DNA of 64,000 bases from the NCBI RefSeq assembly GCF_012275445.1, contig NZ_JAAZQK010000001.1, positions 181,198-245,197 on the forward strand, given 5' to 3'. This document shows, piece by piece, positions 35,858 to 44,950 of the stretch (within the stretch, counting starts at the first letter, position 1; each line of letters starts with the position of its first letter). The notes under the pieces are model-generated. The model did not search any database. It was not told the DNA's origin and saw only the letters and a list, made by a program, of their open reading frames with translations. The stretch comes from Rhizobacter sp. SG703 (GTDB lineage: Bacteria > Pseudomonadota > Gammaproteobacteria > Burkholderiales > Burkholderiaceae_C). The position numbers and the translations under genes are program-made.

Positions 35858-36583
35858 ATGGCCATCAACTACCACCCGGTCGCTGCCCCCGATCGCATGC
35901 GCTCTCACTTCGGAGTGGCGCCGCCCGTGGGCGACATGGCGGCACGAAGTCTCCCGCGCTATCTCGCGCCATTCATCTTGCGGGCGCCGGACGGGATCCG
36001 GCTCGAGCGCGAGATGCCGCGCTGTGGCTGCGAGCCTTCTTCGTGTCGTTGCAAGACCTTGACGCTCGGCCGGCGTGCCCAGGACGCACCGGCCGACATC
36101 GCCGGCGAGCTGGCTTTTTTTCGCGGTGCATGGCGTCGCGGTCAACGCTGCATCGTCCCCACCGAGGCCATCTACGAACTCGACTACCAGACCGGCAGGC
36201 CGGTTCGGTGGCGCATCGCCCGCCGCGATTGCGCGCCGATGGGGATTGCGGGCCTCTGGTGCTGGTGGACGGACAGCAGGACCGGCGAGGAAGTCCCCAG
36301 TTTCACGATGCTCACCGTCAACGCGGACACGCACCCGCTGATGAGACAGTTCGGCAAGCCCTGGCAGGAAAAGCGGATGGTCGTCATCCTGGACGAGGCC
36401 GACCACGACGCCTGGCTCACCTGTCGCGCCGAGCAGATGATGAGCTTCATGCAGCCGTATCCGTCCGACCAGCTGGTGGCAGAGCCCTGGCCCAAGGGCC
36501 GTTCGGGTGCCACGCCCACATGGCCGGGCGGCATCACCGTGCTCTGGGACGCCGAGAGTCTTCCGGCCAGCGAAGAGGGGTGA
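35858..36583 (+). CDS. SRAP-family (YedK/HMCES-like) protein lacking the catalytic Cys2
   Basis: About 241 residues. SRAP proteins shield abasic sites by a thiazolidine bond formed by Cys2. The branch with MCxNY starts aligns with MAINYHPVAAPDR at 35858, so Cys2 is replaced by Ala. The rest of the fold is recognisable: FGVAPP, RCIVPTEAIYELDY (the equivalent of the family's PCLVPxxGFYEW), GIAGLWCWW, SFTMLTVNAD and the MVVILDEADHDAWL segment. An ATG at 35807 would add 17 residues and also prevent a Cys2. Cross-linking activity is therefore doubtful; DNA binding may remain. A CGCEPSSCRCKT cysteine cluster is unusual. Confidence 0.8.
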   Translation: MAINYHPVAAPDRMRSHFGVAPPVGDMAARSLPRYLAPFILRAPDGIRLEREMPRCGCEPSSCRCKTLTLGRRAQDAPADIAGELAFFRGAWRRGQRCIVPTEAIYELDYQTGRPVRWRIARRDCAPMGIAGLWCWWTDSRTGEEVPSFTMLTVNADTHPLMRQFGKPWQEKRMVVILDEADHDAWLTCRAEQMMSFMQPYPSDQLVAEPWPKGRSGATPTWPGGITVLWDAESLPASEEG

Positions 36584-36635
36584 TCCAGGGCCTCGTCGCG
36601 CGGCCGCAAGATCACCACCGCGCCCGCGATCTTCG

Positions 36636-37343
36636 CTACGCCGTGAAGTAGTCCGGATGCGCCTGGCGGATCGCGTCGATCTGCCCCAGCGTGCCGGACA
36701 GGTGATCGCGCAAGCTCGCCTGCGCCGCGGCGGCGTCGCCGCTGGCAATGGCGTCGACGATGCGGCGGTGGTCGCGCACGATCGCGCGCTGCTTGCCGAC
36801 GGAGGGCAGGTTCAGCATGCGCAGGCGGTCGACGTGGCCGCTGTGCTTGCGCACCAGGTCGAACAGGTCGGGCACGCCGGCGGCGACATACATCAGCCGG
36901 TGGAACGCCCGGTCGGCCGCGATGAAATCGAGGTACGCGGTGCTGCCCGTCAACGCCGTCTGCACGTCGATCTGCGCGCGCAACTGGCTGAGCAGCACGG
37001 CGTCGGCATGCCCGGTCAGCGTGAACACCACCTCGGCCTCGATGGAGCGGCGCAGGAACTGCGCCTGCGCGGCGGCCGCCGCATCGATGCGGCTCACGAC
37101 CGTGGCGTGCTGCGGAAAGATGTCGACCAGGCCCTCTTCGCCGAGCTTGATCAGCGCATCGCGAACCGGCGTCTGGCTGAGGCCGAAGTGCGCCGCCAGG
37201 TCGGCACGCGACAGCACCGTGCCCGGCGCCATCTCCAGCGACAGGATCAGGTCGCGCAGACGCTCGAAGACCTGCGGCGCCGCATGGCGCGAGCGATCCA
37301 GGGCGGCGGCACGGCCGGGGGGCGAGGCAGGCATGGCGCGCAT
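36636..37343 (-). CDS. GntR-family transcriptional regulator (FadR/VanR type)
   Basis: About 235 residues. The winged helix is at residues 20-85 (QVFERLRDLILSLEMAPG, LAAHFGLSQTPVRDALIKLGEEGLV). The all-alpha FCD effector domain follows, with metal-ligand-type residues (DRAFHRLMY, DHRRIVDAIASGD). ATGs at 37343 and 37334 are both possible. It is divergent from a Bug receptor and a sugar-acid dehydratase-like gene, with a perfect 16-bp palindrome between them, so it probably controls uptake and breakdown of a sugar acid or similar carboxylate. Confidence 0.9.
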   Translation of the reverse strand: MRAMPASPPGRAAALDRSRHAAPQVFERLRDLILSLEMAPGTVLSRADLAAHFGLSQTPVRDALIKLGEEGLVDIFPQHATVVSRIDAAAAAQAQFLRRSIEAEVVFTLTGHADAVLLSQLRAQIDVQTALTGSTAYLDFIAADRAFHRLMYVAAGVPDLFDLVRKHSGHVDRLRMLNLPSVGKQRAIVRDHRRIVDAIASGDAAAAQASLRDHLSGTLGQIDAIRQAHPDYFTA

Positions 37344-37370
37344 TCTAGCGGCGGGGCCGGCGCATTGACA

Positions 37371-37386
37371 CACTAATATATTAGTG
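37371..37386. promoter_or_regulatory. Operator palindrome of the GntR regulator (CACTAATATATTAGTG)
   Basis: A perfect 16-bp AT-rich palindrome in the 108-bp divergent gap, 28 bp from the regulator start and 65 bp from the Bug gene. AT-rich palindromes of this kind are normal FCD-type GntR operators, and its position would control both directions. Confidence 0.75.
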
Positions 37387-37451
37387 CTTCACTTCGGGTC
37401 AACGAGCCGCGCCCATGCAGCGCGGCCCCATTGCCACCACCGGAGACTGCC

Positions 37452-38441
37452 TTGAATCGTCGAGCCCTCGTGTCGTTGTTCCTGTCGTTGCCACTGTCGC
37501 TGGCCCTCGCCGGCGGCGCCGCCGCCCAGGCGCCGGAGTGGCCGCAGGCCAGGCCCATCACCTACATCGTTCCCTTCACGGCGGGCGGTTCCACCGACGT
37601 GGTCGGGCGCGTCCTCGCCGAGAAGCTGCAGCTCGCGCTGAAGCAGACCGTGGTCGTCGACAACAAGCCAGGGCAGGGCGGCGGCATCGGTGCGAGCTTT
37701 GCCGCCAAGGCCGCACCCGACGGGTACACGCTGTTCGGCGGCACCATCAGCACGCACGCGATCAACGCCAGCCTCTACAAGAACCTGGCCTACGACCCGG
37801 TGAAGGATTTCGAGCCGGTGGCCCTGGTGGCCACGCTGCCCAACGTGCTGCTGGTCGACCCCGCGCTCGGCGTGAACTCGGTGGCGGAGCTGATCGCCTT
37901 GCTCAAGAAGGACGAGAAGCGGCGCACCTTCGCGTCGTCCGGCGCCGGCACCTCCACCCACCTGGCGGGCGAGCTGTTCGCCGACCTGATCGGCGTGCCG
38001 CTCACGCACGTGCCGTACAAGGGGACGCCGCCGGCGATGGTCGACGTGTCCGCGGGCCAGGTCACCTTCATGTTCGACCAGATGACGGCGGCGCTGCCGC
38101 TGCTGCAGTCCGGCAAGCTGAAGCTGCTGGCGGTGACGACGGGCAAGCGCATCGCGCTGTCGCCGGGCACGCCGACGATGATCGAGTCGGGCGTGCCCGG
38201 CTTCGAGATGTCGTCGTGGCAGGCGGTCTACGCCCCCAAGGGCACGCCGAAGGCCGTCGTGCACCGGCTGCATGCCGAGATTGCCAGGGCGCTGAAGATG
38301 CCCGACGTGCAGGCCAAGCTGGGCGGGCAACTGGGCATGGAGCTCGTCGGCGGCACGCCCGAGGAGCTGTCGGCGCTGATGGCCCGGGAGATCCCGCGCT
38401 GGGGGGCGCTGGTGAAGAAATCCGGTGCCACCGCCAACTGA
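37452..38441 (+). CDS. Bug-family (TctC) periplasmic solute receptor
   Basis: A 329-residue exported protein. A TTG at 37452 is taken as the start because GGAG lies six bases before it and the resulting signal peptide (MNRRALVSLFLSL... cleaved near AAAQ) is ideal. The Bug signatures are present: ITYIVPFTAGGSTDVVGR (about residues 36-53), VVVDNKPGQGGGIGA, PDGYTLFGG, HVPYKGTPPAMVDV and SPGTPTMIESG. Members bind carboxylates such as sugar acids or aromatic acids. No TctAB membrane genes are adjacent. It precedes a dehydratase-like gene by 20 bp and likely supplies its substrate. Confidence 0.93.
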   Translation: MNRRALVSLFLSLPLSLALAGGAAAQAPEWPQARPITYIVPFTAGGSTDVVGRVLAEKLQLALKQTVVVDNKPGQGGGIGASFAAKAAPDGYTLFGGTISTHAINASLYKNLAYDPVKDFEPVALVATLPNVLLVDPALGVNSVAELIALLKKDEKRRTFASSGAGTSTHLAGELFADLIGVPLTHVPYKGTPPAMVDVSAGQVTFMFDQMTAALPLLQSGKLKLLAVTTGKRIALSPGTPTMIESGVPGFEMSSWQAVYAPKGTPKAVVHRLHAEIARALKMPDVQAKLGGQLGMELVGGTPEELSALMAREIPRWGALVKKSGATAN

Positions 38442-38461
38442 GATTCCCACCGAGACCCGCC

Positions 38462-39736
38462 ATGACCCGAGACATCCGCATCACCGACGTCCGCATCACG
38501 CCGATCGCCTTCCGCGACGGCCCGCTGCTCAATGCCGCCGGCATCCACGAGCCGTGGGCGCTGCGTGCAATCGTCGAACTCGAGACCAGCGACGGCCGCG
38601 TCGGCATTTCGGAGACCTATGGCGACGAGCCGATGCTGCGCGTGCTGGCGCAGGCGAAGGAACTGGTCCTGGGCCTGTCGCCGTTCGACCTCAATCGCAT
38701 GGAAGAACGCGTGCGCGCCGCCATCCGGCCCGGCCCGGGCGCCGTCGAGTTCGAGCTGGCGCCGGGTTCGCACACCGCGAAGAACGCCGCCAAGGTGACC
38801 AGCACCTTCGAGGTGGCCATGCTCGACCTGCAAGGGCAGCTGCTCGGTGCGCCAGTCGTCGACCTGCTCGGCGGTGCGGTGCGCGACACCGTGCCGTACA
38901 GCGCCTACCTGTTCTTCAAGTACGCCGAACACATCGGGCGGCCCTATGCGGCCGACGCCTGGGGCGAGGGCATCAGCCCGGCGCAGATCGTCGCGCAGGC
39001 GCAGCGCATGATCGACGCGTACGGCTTTCAGAGCATCAAGCTGAAGGGGGGCGTGTTCGAACCCGCGCACGAGATCGCCTGCATGCGGGCGCTGCGCGCG
39101 GCCTTTCCGGGCCTGCCGCTGCGGCTCGACCCGAATGCCAACTGGTCGCTCGAGACCAGCATCCGGGCCGCGCCGGAACTCGACGAGCTGCTCGAGTACT
39201 ACGAAGACCCGACGCCGGGCTTGAAAGGCATGGCCGAGCTCGCCCGGCACACCCGCCTGCCGCTGGCCACCAACATGGTCATCACGACGCTCGACGACTT
39301 CCGCAAGGGGGCGGACACCGGCGCGGTCAAGGTGCTTCTGTCGGACCACCACTACTGGGGTGGGCTGCGCGTGACGCAGACGCTCGCGCGCATGTGCGCG
39401 CTGTGGGACCTGGGCATGTCGATGCATTCGAACTCGCACCTGGGCATCAGCCTGATGGCGATGACCCACGTGGCGGCCAGCATCCCGAACCTGACGTATG
39501 CCTGCGACACGCACTACCCGTGGCAGGAAGAGGAGGTGATCCTGGGCGGCCGCGTCGCCTTCGAGAACGGCGCGGTGCGCCTGCCCGGCACGCCGGGGCT
39601 CGGCGTCGAACTGGACCGCGGCAAACTGGCCGAACTGCATGCGCAGTACCTGGCCTGCGGCGTGCGCAACCGCGACGACCTGGCCCAGATGCGCAAATAC
39701 GACGCCGGCTTCCCGGGGCGCACGCCGAGGTTCTGA
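38462..39736 (+). CDS. Enolase-superfamily sugar-acid dehydratase (glucarate dehydratase-like)
   Basis: A 424-residue member of the mandelate racemase/glucarate dehydratase group. The N-terminal capping domain (ITDVRITPIAFRD) is followed by a TIM barrel with the KxK motif in SIKLKGG, metal ligands in RLDPNANWS, YYEDPTPG and LATNMV, a DHHYWGG segment and the catalytic His in MHSNSHLGI. The expected reaction is dehydration of an aldarate or aldonate to a 2-keto-3-deoxy acid. Sharing an operon with a Bug receptor under a GntR regulator supports sugar-acid use; the exact substrate is unknown. Confidence 0.9.
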   Translation: MTRDIRITDVRITPIAFRDGPLLNAAGIHEPWALRAIVELETSDGRVGISETYGDEPMLRVLAQAKELVLGLSPFDLNRMEERVRAAIRPGPGAVEFELAPGSHTAKNAAKVTSTFEVAMLDLQGQLLGAPVVDLLGGAVRDTVPYSAYLFFKYAEHIGRPYAADAWGEGISPAQIVAQAQRMIDAYGFQSIKLKGGVFEPAHEIACMRALRAAFPGLPLRLDPNANWSLETSIRAAPELDELLEYYEDPTPGLKGMAELARHTRLPLATNMVITTLDDFRKGADTGAVKVLLSDHHYWGGLRVTQTLARMCALWDLGMSMHSNSHLGISLMAMTHVAASIPNLTYACDTHYPWQEEEVILGGRVAFENGAVRLPGTPGLGVELDRGKLAELHAQYLACGVRNRDDLAQMRKYDAGFPGRTPRF

Positions 39737-40075
39737 GCGTAGCCCGCGTGGCCGGAAAGAAACCGGAAAGAAACGCCGTGCTGTCGGTCAACTCGCACGC
39801 CATGCGAGCCACGACGGTCGGCGCAACGTCGTTCGGCATTACGGCGTAGTTTACATAATATACATTGTCGCGCTTACGAAGCAACGAACCGGAAGACTCA
39901 CCCGGCCGCCCATCGCCGCGGCTTCGCATTTGCCATCGCCCGTTCGCATGGGTCTGCCGCCGCGTCCGCGCCGAACCGGACACTGCTGCCACGGCCGCGT
40001 CCGCGCCGCAAGCACTGAAAGGTAAACACGTGTTGCCAACGAATCCAGCCAATCCAACCCGGAGGGACCTCGTCC
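39737..40075. other. 339-bp intergenic region
   Basis: No gene was seen. An 11-base unit CCGGAAAGAAA is directly repeated at 39752-39773 just after the dehydratase. An AT-rich stretch at 39849-39866 (TTTACATAATATACATT) is a likely promoter for the next gene. The remaining 200 bp before the small protein at 40076 shows no clear structure and may be a long leader. Confidence 0.5.
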
Positions 40076-40462
40076 ATGACTCGACTGACCCATGACCACC
40101 TGCTGGCGATCGAACGCCATGCCGAGGTTGCGCCGGTGCAGCAACTGCGGCTGCAGGTGATGCAGATCCGCGACGAACTGCAGCACCTGGTGGCCGACGA
40201 AGCCGACTATGCCCACGCGCTGCTGATGAAGCTCGGCCGCATCGTCGACGAGCAACTGACGCCACGCGTCAGCACCCAGCCGCCGCCCGCCTGGTTCGGC
40301 GACTGGCAGCCACCCACGTGGCTGACGCAGCCGATCCAGGCCACGGCCGCCGCCATCGTCGCACCGCTCTCGACGCCGGTGACGCGCGGCCGCATCGGCC
40401 GACGCCGACCGAAGACCGGTCCCACCCTGCCGCAGCGCGCGGCCGGCGCGGGCATGGCCTGA
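40076..40462 (+). CDS. Hypothetical protein (128 aa)
   Basis: Not recognised. GGAGGG nine bases upstream supports the start. Residues 1-65 look helical with repeated hydrophobic spacing (LRLQVMQIRDELQHLVADEADYAHALLMKLGRIVDEQL, partly quoted as LRLQVMQIRDEL). The second half is rich in Pro, Arg and Thr (PPPAWFGDWQPPTWLTQP, then GRIGRRRPKTGP) and is probably disordered and basic. There is no signal peptide or membrane helix. It lies 172 bp before a diiron protein in the same orientation, with a separate promoter likely between them. Confidence 0.6.
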   Translation: MTRLTHDHLLAIERHAEVAPVQQLRLQVMQIRDELQHLVADEADYAHALLMKLGRIVDEQLTPRVSTQPPPAWFGDWQPPTWLTQPIQATAAAIVAPLSTPVTRGRIGRRRPKTGPTLPQRAAGAGMA

Positions 40463-40634
40463 GCCTTGCCCAGCAGCAGCCGCAGCGTCGCCACACGCTG
40501 CGTGCTCTGCCTGGCATCGTTTGCAGTACCTGAAGTCGTTTCGACAACAGGGTGAACTGCACAATTTCTCCTCTTGTTGTGACTAGGGTCGCCGGTGCTC
40601 CACCGATCCGCAAACACATTCAGGAGGACTGATC

Positions 40635-41597
40635 ATGAGCACCGACCAACTCTCGCATCCGTCGACGCCGCAGGACAGCTGCGCCGAAACCACTGCCCGC
40701 TACGCCCGCTGCATCGAGATCTCCAAGCGCGTGCGCTGGGAAATCGACCGCGACGTCATCCGCAGCCGCACCTTCGATTTCGACCGCAAGTTCCTGCCCG
40801 ACGGGCTGACGCACCTCGAGCACCTGCACGGCTTCAGCACCGGCGAGAAACGGCTGCTGAGCCAGATCCAGGGCCGCACCTACGCCAACATGTTCGGCAT
40901 GGTCGAGCGCTTCATCAACGCCAAGCTGCTCGAGGTGAGCCGCGAGCACTGGTTCGGCGACCAGGTCGCCCTCGAGGCGCTGATCCGTTTCAGCGACGAG
41001 GAGCTGAAGCACCAGGCGCTGTTCCGGCGGCTCGAACACCTGATGGCCACCGGCATGGCGCCGGGCTACCAGTTCGTGCCCGAGGCCGACCCCGTCGCGC
41101 GGCTGGTGCTCGGCAAGTCGACCTGGGCCGTGCTGGCACTGACCTGCCACATCGAGCTCTTCACGCAGACGCACTACCAGCGCAGCATCCACGTCGACCC
41201 CGACCTGTCGGACCTGTTCAAGGACGTGTTCCTGTTCCACTGGAAAGAAGAATCGCAGCACGCGGTGCTCGACGAACTGGAATGGCGGCGCGAAGACGCC
41301 AAGCTGACGCCGCCGCAGCGCGACGCTGCCGTCAACGACCTGATCGAACTGATGCGCGCCATCGACGGCCTGCTGCTGCTGCAGAGCCAAGCCGACGTGC
41401 GGTACTTCGTCCACCTGCGCGGCCAACCGTCGCCGGAGCAGCTGGCCCGGCTGCACGCGGTGATGCTGAAGGCCTACCGCTGGCAGTACATCGTCTCCGG
41501 CATCGAACAGCCCCGCTTCTTCCAGCTGCTCACCAGCATGCTGACCGAGGAGCAGGCCAGCCGCGTGACCCGCGCGCTGACGCCGATGATCAGCTGA
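40635..41597 (+). CDS. Ferritin-like diiron protein of unknown function
   Basis: A 320-residue soluble protein with GGAGG before the ATG. The carboxylate/histidine ligands of a four-helix diiron site can be picked out: SDEELKHQALF (ExxH), LTCHIELFTQTHY (a lone Glu helix) and HWKEESQHAVLDELEW (ExxH), with an earlier helix EHLHGFSTGEKRLLSQIQG. It resembles the AurF-like/ferritin-like family of oxygenases or oxidoreductases. No reductase or carrier is adjacent, so substrate and reaction are unknown. A 20-odd-residue run of helices at the C-terminus completes the bundle. Confidence 0.72.
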   Translation: MSTDQLSHPSTPQDSCAETTARYARCIEISKRVRWEIDRDVIRSRTFDFDRKFLPDGLTHLEHLHGFSTGEKRLLSQIQGRTYANMFGMVERFINAKLLEVSREHWFGDQVALEALIRFSDEELKHQALFRRLEHLMATGMAPGYQFVPEADPVARLVLGKSTWAVLALTCHIELFTQTHYQRSIHVDPDLSDLFKDVFLFHWKEESQHAVLDELEWRREDAKLTPPQRDAAVNDLIELMRAIDGLLLLQSQADVRYFVHLRGQPSPEQLARLHAVMLKAYRWQYIVSGIEQPRFFQLLTSMLTEEQASRVTRALTPMIS

Positions 41598-41678
41598 CCC
41601 GGCAGCGCTGACCCATCAGCCGACCCGACACCGGAATCCCCGGGGCTCCCGACCGGCAAAACGCGGCATCATCCGCGC

Positions 41679-44261
41679 ATGAGGATGGGGCATCACGAAG
41701 GTCCGGCGACCCCGGAAGCAGTAGCGGGGTCCGGCTCGGCACCGGCCGGGGAGCCCCTCGCCCCGCGCCGGCCCGGGCTGCGCCGCAGCCAGTCGGTGCT
41801 GGCGGCGGGACTCGCGGTGATGGTGCTGACGCTGTCGGCCGCCGGCTTCGTCAGCTGGCGCAGCCGCCAGGATGCCCTCGACGACTGGCGCCTGTTCCTG
41901 TCGAAGCTGTCGACACTGGCCGTGCGCCACGCCGACCAGACGCTCGCGGCGGCCGATGCCGTGCTCGGGCGCGTCGTCGATGACATCCAGAAATCCCAGC
42001 CGATCGACGAAAGCGCGTTGCGCCGCATCGCCGGCCGGCAGGCGGTGTTCGACATGATGCGCGAGCGCCAGAAAGACCTGCCGCAAATCGACGTGATCTC
42101 GATCGCGACCACCGCCGGCGACCTCGTCAACTTCTCGCGCAGCTACCCGCCGCCGGACATCAACCTGTCCGACCGCGACTACCTGAAGACCCACCTGGCC
42201 AATCCGTCGCTGGAAGTCTTCCTGTCCGAACCGGTCAAGAACCGCGGCAACGGCCGCTGGACCTTCTACCTCGCGCGCAAGCTGCGCAACCCGCAAGGCC
42301 GGATGATCGGCATCGCGCAGGTCGGCATCGACAGCGAGTACTTCGAGCGCTTCTACCGTTCGATGAACTTCGACCAGGGCGACGTCTCGCTCGCGCTGCT
42401 GCGCGGCGACGCGACGCTGCTCGCGCGCCATCCGCCGCGCGAGGATTTCATGGGCCAGGTCATCAAGGGCAGCGCATCGTTTCGCGCGTTGTCCGAAGGC
42501 GCGCAGGCTGGCGGCACCGCCCTCTTCAACGATCCGCGCGCCACCGACCCGGGCGACTCGCGGCTGCGCATCGTCGCGCCGGCGGTGTCGCAGACCTATC
42601 CGCTGGTCGTCAGCATCATCGCAACCGAAACCGTCGTGCTGGCGCACTGGCGGCGCAGCACCTGGCTGGTCGCGTCGCTGGCCCTGGTGATGAACGCCCT
42701 GCTGCTGTGGCTGACCTTGTCGGTCTACCGCCTCCTCGAGCGTCGCGACCACATGCTGAGCGAGCTGGAGCGTGCCCGCTCGGCCGCTGAAAGCGCGAGC
42801 CGCGCGAAATCCGCATTCCTGGCCAACATGAGCCATGAGATCCGCACGCCGATGAACGGGGTGCTCGGCATGACCGAGCTGCTGCTGCAGACCGGGCTGA
42901 CGCCGCGCCAGCGCGACCTCGCGACCGCCGCCTACGGCTCCGGCGAAACCATGCTGCACCTGATCAACGACATCCTCGACGTGTCCAAGATCGAAGCCGG
43001 CAAGGTCGAGCTCGAGGAGATCGACTTCGACCTGTCCGCGCTGGTGCACGACGAACTCGGCATGTACGCCGCAGCCACCCGGCGCAAGGGCGTCGCGCTG
43101 GCGGTGGAGATCGGCGACGGCGTGCCGCAGGTCGTGCGCGGCGACCCGATGCGCCTGCGCCAGGTGCTGGCCAACCTGCTCAGCAATGCGGTCAAGTTCA
43201 CCGAGCACGGCGAGATCGAGCTGAAGCTGGTCGCGCTGGGCGGCGCGGCCTCCGGATCGCGCATCGAATTCAGCGTGCGCGACACCGGCATCGGCATCGA
43301 CGACGCGGCCCGCGCGCAGCTCTTCCAGCCGTTCACGCAGGCCGATGGCTCGATGACCCGGCGCTACGGCGGTACCGGGCTGGGCCTCGCGATCACGCGG
43401 CAGCTGGTAACGCTGATGGGCGGGACCATCGCGGTCGAGAGCGCCAAGGGGCGCGGCTCCACCTTCTGCGTGCGCATCCCGTTCGCCGCGGCGCAGGGCA
43501 TGCCCGCCCCGCGCGAGCGGCCGGCCGCACCGGGCGGCCAGGGCGCCCCGCTGGCCGGCCGGCGCGTGCTGCTGGCCGAGGACAACCCGGTCAACATGGA
43601 GGTCGCCGCGGCGATGCTCGAATCGCTGAACCTGCAGGTCGATCGCGCGAGCGACGGGCTGCAGGCCATCGCGCGCTGCCGCGAGCGCGTCTACGACGCG
43701 GTGCTGATGGATTGCCAGATGCCGGGCATCGACGGGCTGGAGGCGACGCGGCGGATCCGCGCCCACGGCGAGCGCGACCTGCCGATCATCGCGCTGACGG
43801 CCAATGCGATGGCGGGCGACCGCGACGAATGCCTGGCCGCCGGCATGAACGACTACATCGCGAAGCCGTTCACCCGCGACGTGATCGAGCATGTGCTGCA
43901 GCGCTGGCTCAGCGCGCCGCCCCGCCTGGCGCCGCAAGCGCTGGCCGAGCTGCGGGCCCGGCAGCGCCCGGGCATGCACGACCTGCTGCATTCGGTCACG
44001 TCGACCTTCCTCGGCGAGGCGCCGCGGCTGCTGCAGCAGATGCGTGCCGCCGCGGGCGAACCGGTGCAATGGGCCGAGTTGAAGCGCGCCGCCCATGCGC
44101 TGGCCACCTCCGGCCGGCAGCTGGGCGCCGAGCGGCTGGCCACGCTGTCGATGGCGCTGGCCGACAGCGTGCACACCGGCACGGCGGGCGACCTGGGTGC
44201 CGCGCTCGACGAGATCGGCGCCGAACTGGCACGCGTCGAATCGGACGTGCGCGGCCTGTAG
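41679..44261 (+). CDS. Hybrid sensor histidine kinase: Cache sensor, HisKA, HATPase, receiver, Hpt
   Basis: An 860-residue membrane kinase. One helix near residues 40-60 and another near 325-345 bracket a periplasmic dCache-like sensor ([40 protein letters not shown]). The kinase part has [22 protein letters not shown] (phosphorylated His), [23 protein letters not shown] and GTGLGLAI. A receiver follows with phosphoacceptor Asp in [15 protein letters not shown], and a C-terminal Hpt-like helix ([20 protein letters not shown]). The output is presumably a separate response regulator, which is not encoded nearby. GC-rich codon use matches its neighbours. Confidence 0.93.
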   Translation: MRMGHHEGPATPEAVAGSGSAPAGEPLAPRRPGLRRSQSVLAAGLAVMVLTLSAAGFVSWRSRQDALDDWRLFLSKLSTLAVRHADQTLAAADAVLGRVVDDIQKSQPIDESALRRIAGRQAVFDMMRERQKDLPQIDVISIATTAGDLVNFSRSYPPPDINLSDRDYLKTHLANPSLEVFLSEPVKNRGNGRWTFYLARKLRNPQGRMIGIAQVGIDSEYFERFYRSMNFDQGDVSLALLRGDATLLARHPPREDFMGQVIKGSASFRALSEGAQAGGTALFNDPRATDPGDSRLRIVAPAVSQTYPLVVSIIATETVVLAHWRRSTWLVASLALVMNALLLWLTLSVYRLLERRDHMLSELERARSAAESASRAKSAFLANMSHEIRTPMNGVLGMTELLLQTGLTPRQRDLATAAYGSGETMLHLINDILDVSKIEAGKVELEEIDFDLSALVHDELGMYAAATRRKGVALAVEIGDGVPQVVRGDPMRLRQVLANLLSNAVKFTEHGEIELKLVALGGAASGSRIEFSVRDTGIGIDDAARAQLFQPFTQADGSMTRRYGGTGLGLAITRQLVTLMGGTIAVESAKGRGSTFCVRIPFAAAQGMPAPRERPAAPGGQGAPLAGRRVLLAEDNPVNMEVAAAMLESLNLQVDRASDGLQAIARCRERVYDAVLMDCQMPGIDGLEATRRIRAHGERDLPIIALTANAMAGDRDECLAAGMNDYIAKPFTRDVIEHVLQRWLSAPPRLAPQALAELRARQRPGMHDLLHSVTSTFLGEAPRLLQQMRAAAGEPVQWAELKRAAHALATSGRQLGAERLATLSMALADSVHTGTAGDLGAALDEIGAELARVESDVRGL

Positions 44262-44341
44262 CGGGGGCAACGCGCCGCGGTCTGCAGGCCGCGTTCCTGC
44301 ATGCGAACATCGGGCCGACACCTTTGCGACGGAGATCTCCC

Positions 44342-44950
44342 ATGGCAACCCGCGGATTCTTCGGCCGCCGCCCCGCCACCGACCTGGCGAAGCGGCTGCC
44401 ACCGGGCCAGCACCTCACCGACGATTTCCCGGTGCTGTCGTACGGCCCGACGCCCGAGCTGCCGCTGGCCGCGTGGCGCTTCACGCTGCACGACGGGCCG
44501 CGGCCGCTGGCCAGCTGGTCGTGGGACGAATTCAACGCCCTGCCCCAGACCACCTGGCGCGGCGACATCCACTGCGTGACCACCTGGTCGAAGTTCGACA
44601 CCGAATGGCAGGGCGTCACCATCGACGACCTGCTGCGCGCCGCCGGCATCGAGGCGCCGACGCCCTACGTGCTGGCGCGTTCGTTCGACGACTACGACAC
44701 CAACGTGCCGCTGGCCGACCTGGTCGACGGCCGCGCGATGGTCGCGACGCGCTTCGGCGGCGCCCCGCTCGCCCCCGAGCACGGCGGCCCGGCGCGGCTG
44801 CTGGTGCCGCACCTGTATTTCTGGAAGAGCGCGAAGTGGCTCAAGGGCCTGCGCTTCACCTCGCGCGACGAGGCCGGCTTCTGGGAGCTGCGCGGCTACC
44901 ACATGCGTGGCGATCCGTGGCGCGAGCAGCGCTACACGAACGATCCGTGA
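44342..44950 (+). CDS. Sulfite-oxidase-family molybdopterin-binding protein
   Basis: A 202-residue protein of the oxidoreductase molybdopterin-binding family. The cofactor cysteine is in DIHCVTTWSKFDTEWQGV (about residue 78), followed by ARSFDDYDTNVPLADL and a PARLLVPHLYFWKSAKWLKGLRF segment, all usual in this cytoplasmic branch. No signal peptide or heme domain is present. It overlaps the next gene, a flavin reductase, by one base pair step (TGATG), which suggests the two form an electron-transfer pair. The substrate is unknown. Confidence 0.9.
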   Translation: MATRGFFGRRPATDLAKRLPPGQHLTDDFPVLSYGPTPELPLAAWRFTLHDGPRPLASWSWDEFNALPQTTWRGDIHCVTTWSKFDTEWQGVTIDDLLRAAGIEAPTPYVLARSFDDYDTNVPLADLVDGRAMVATRFGGAPLAPEHGGPARLLVPHLYFWKSAKWLKGLRFTSRDEAGFWELRGYHMRGDPWREQRYTNDP

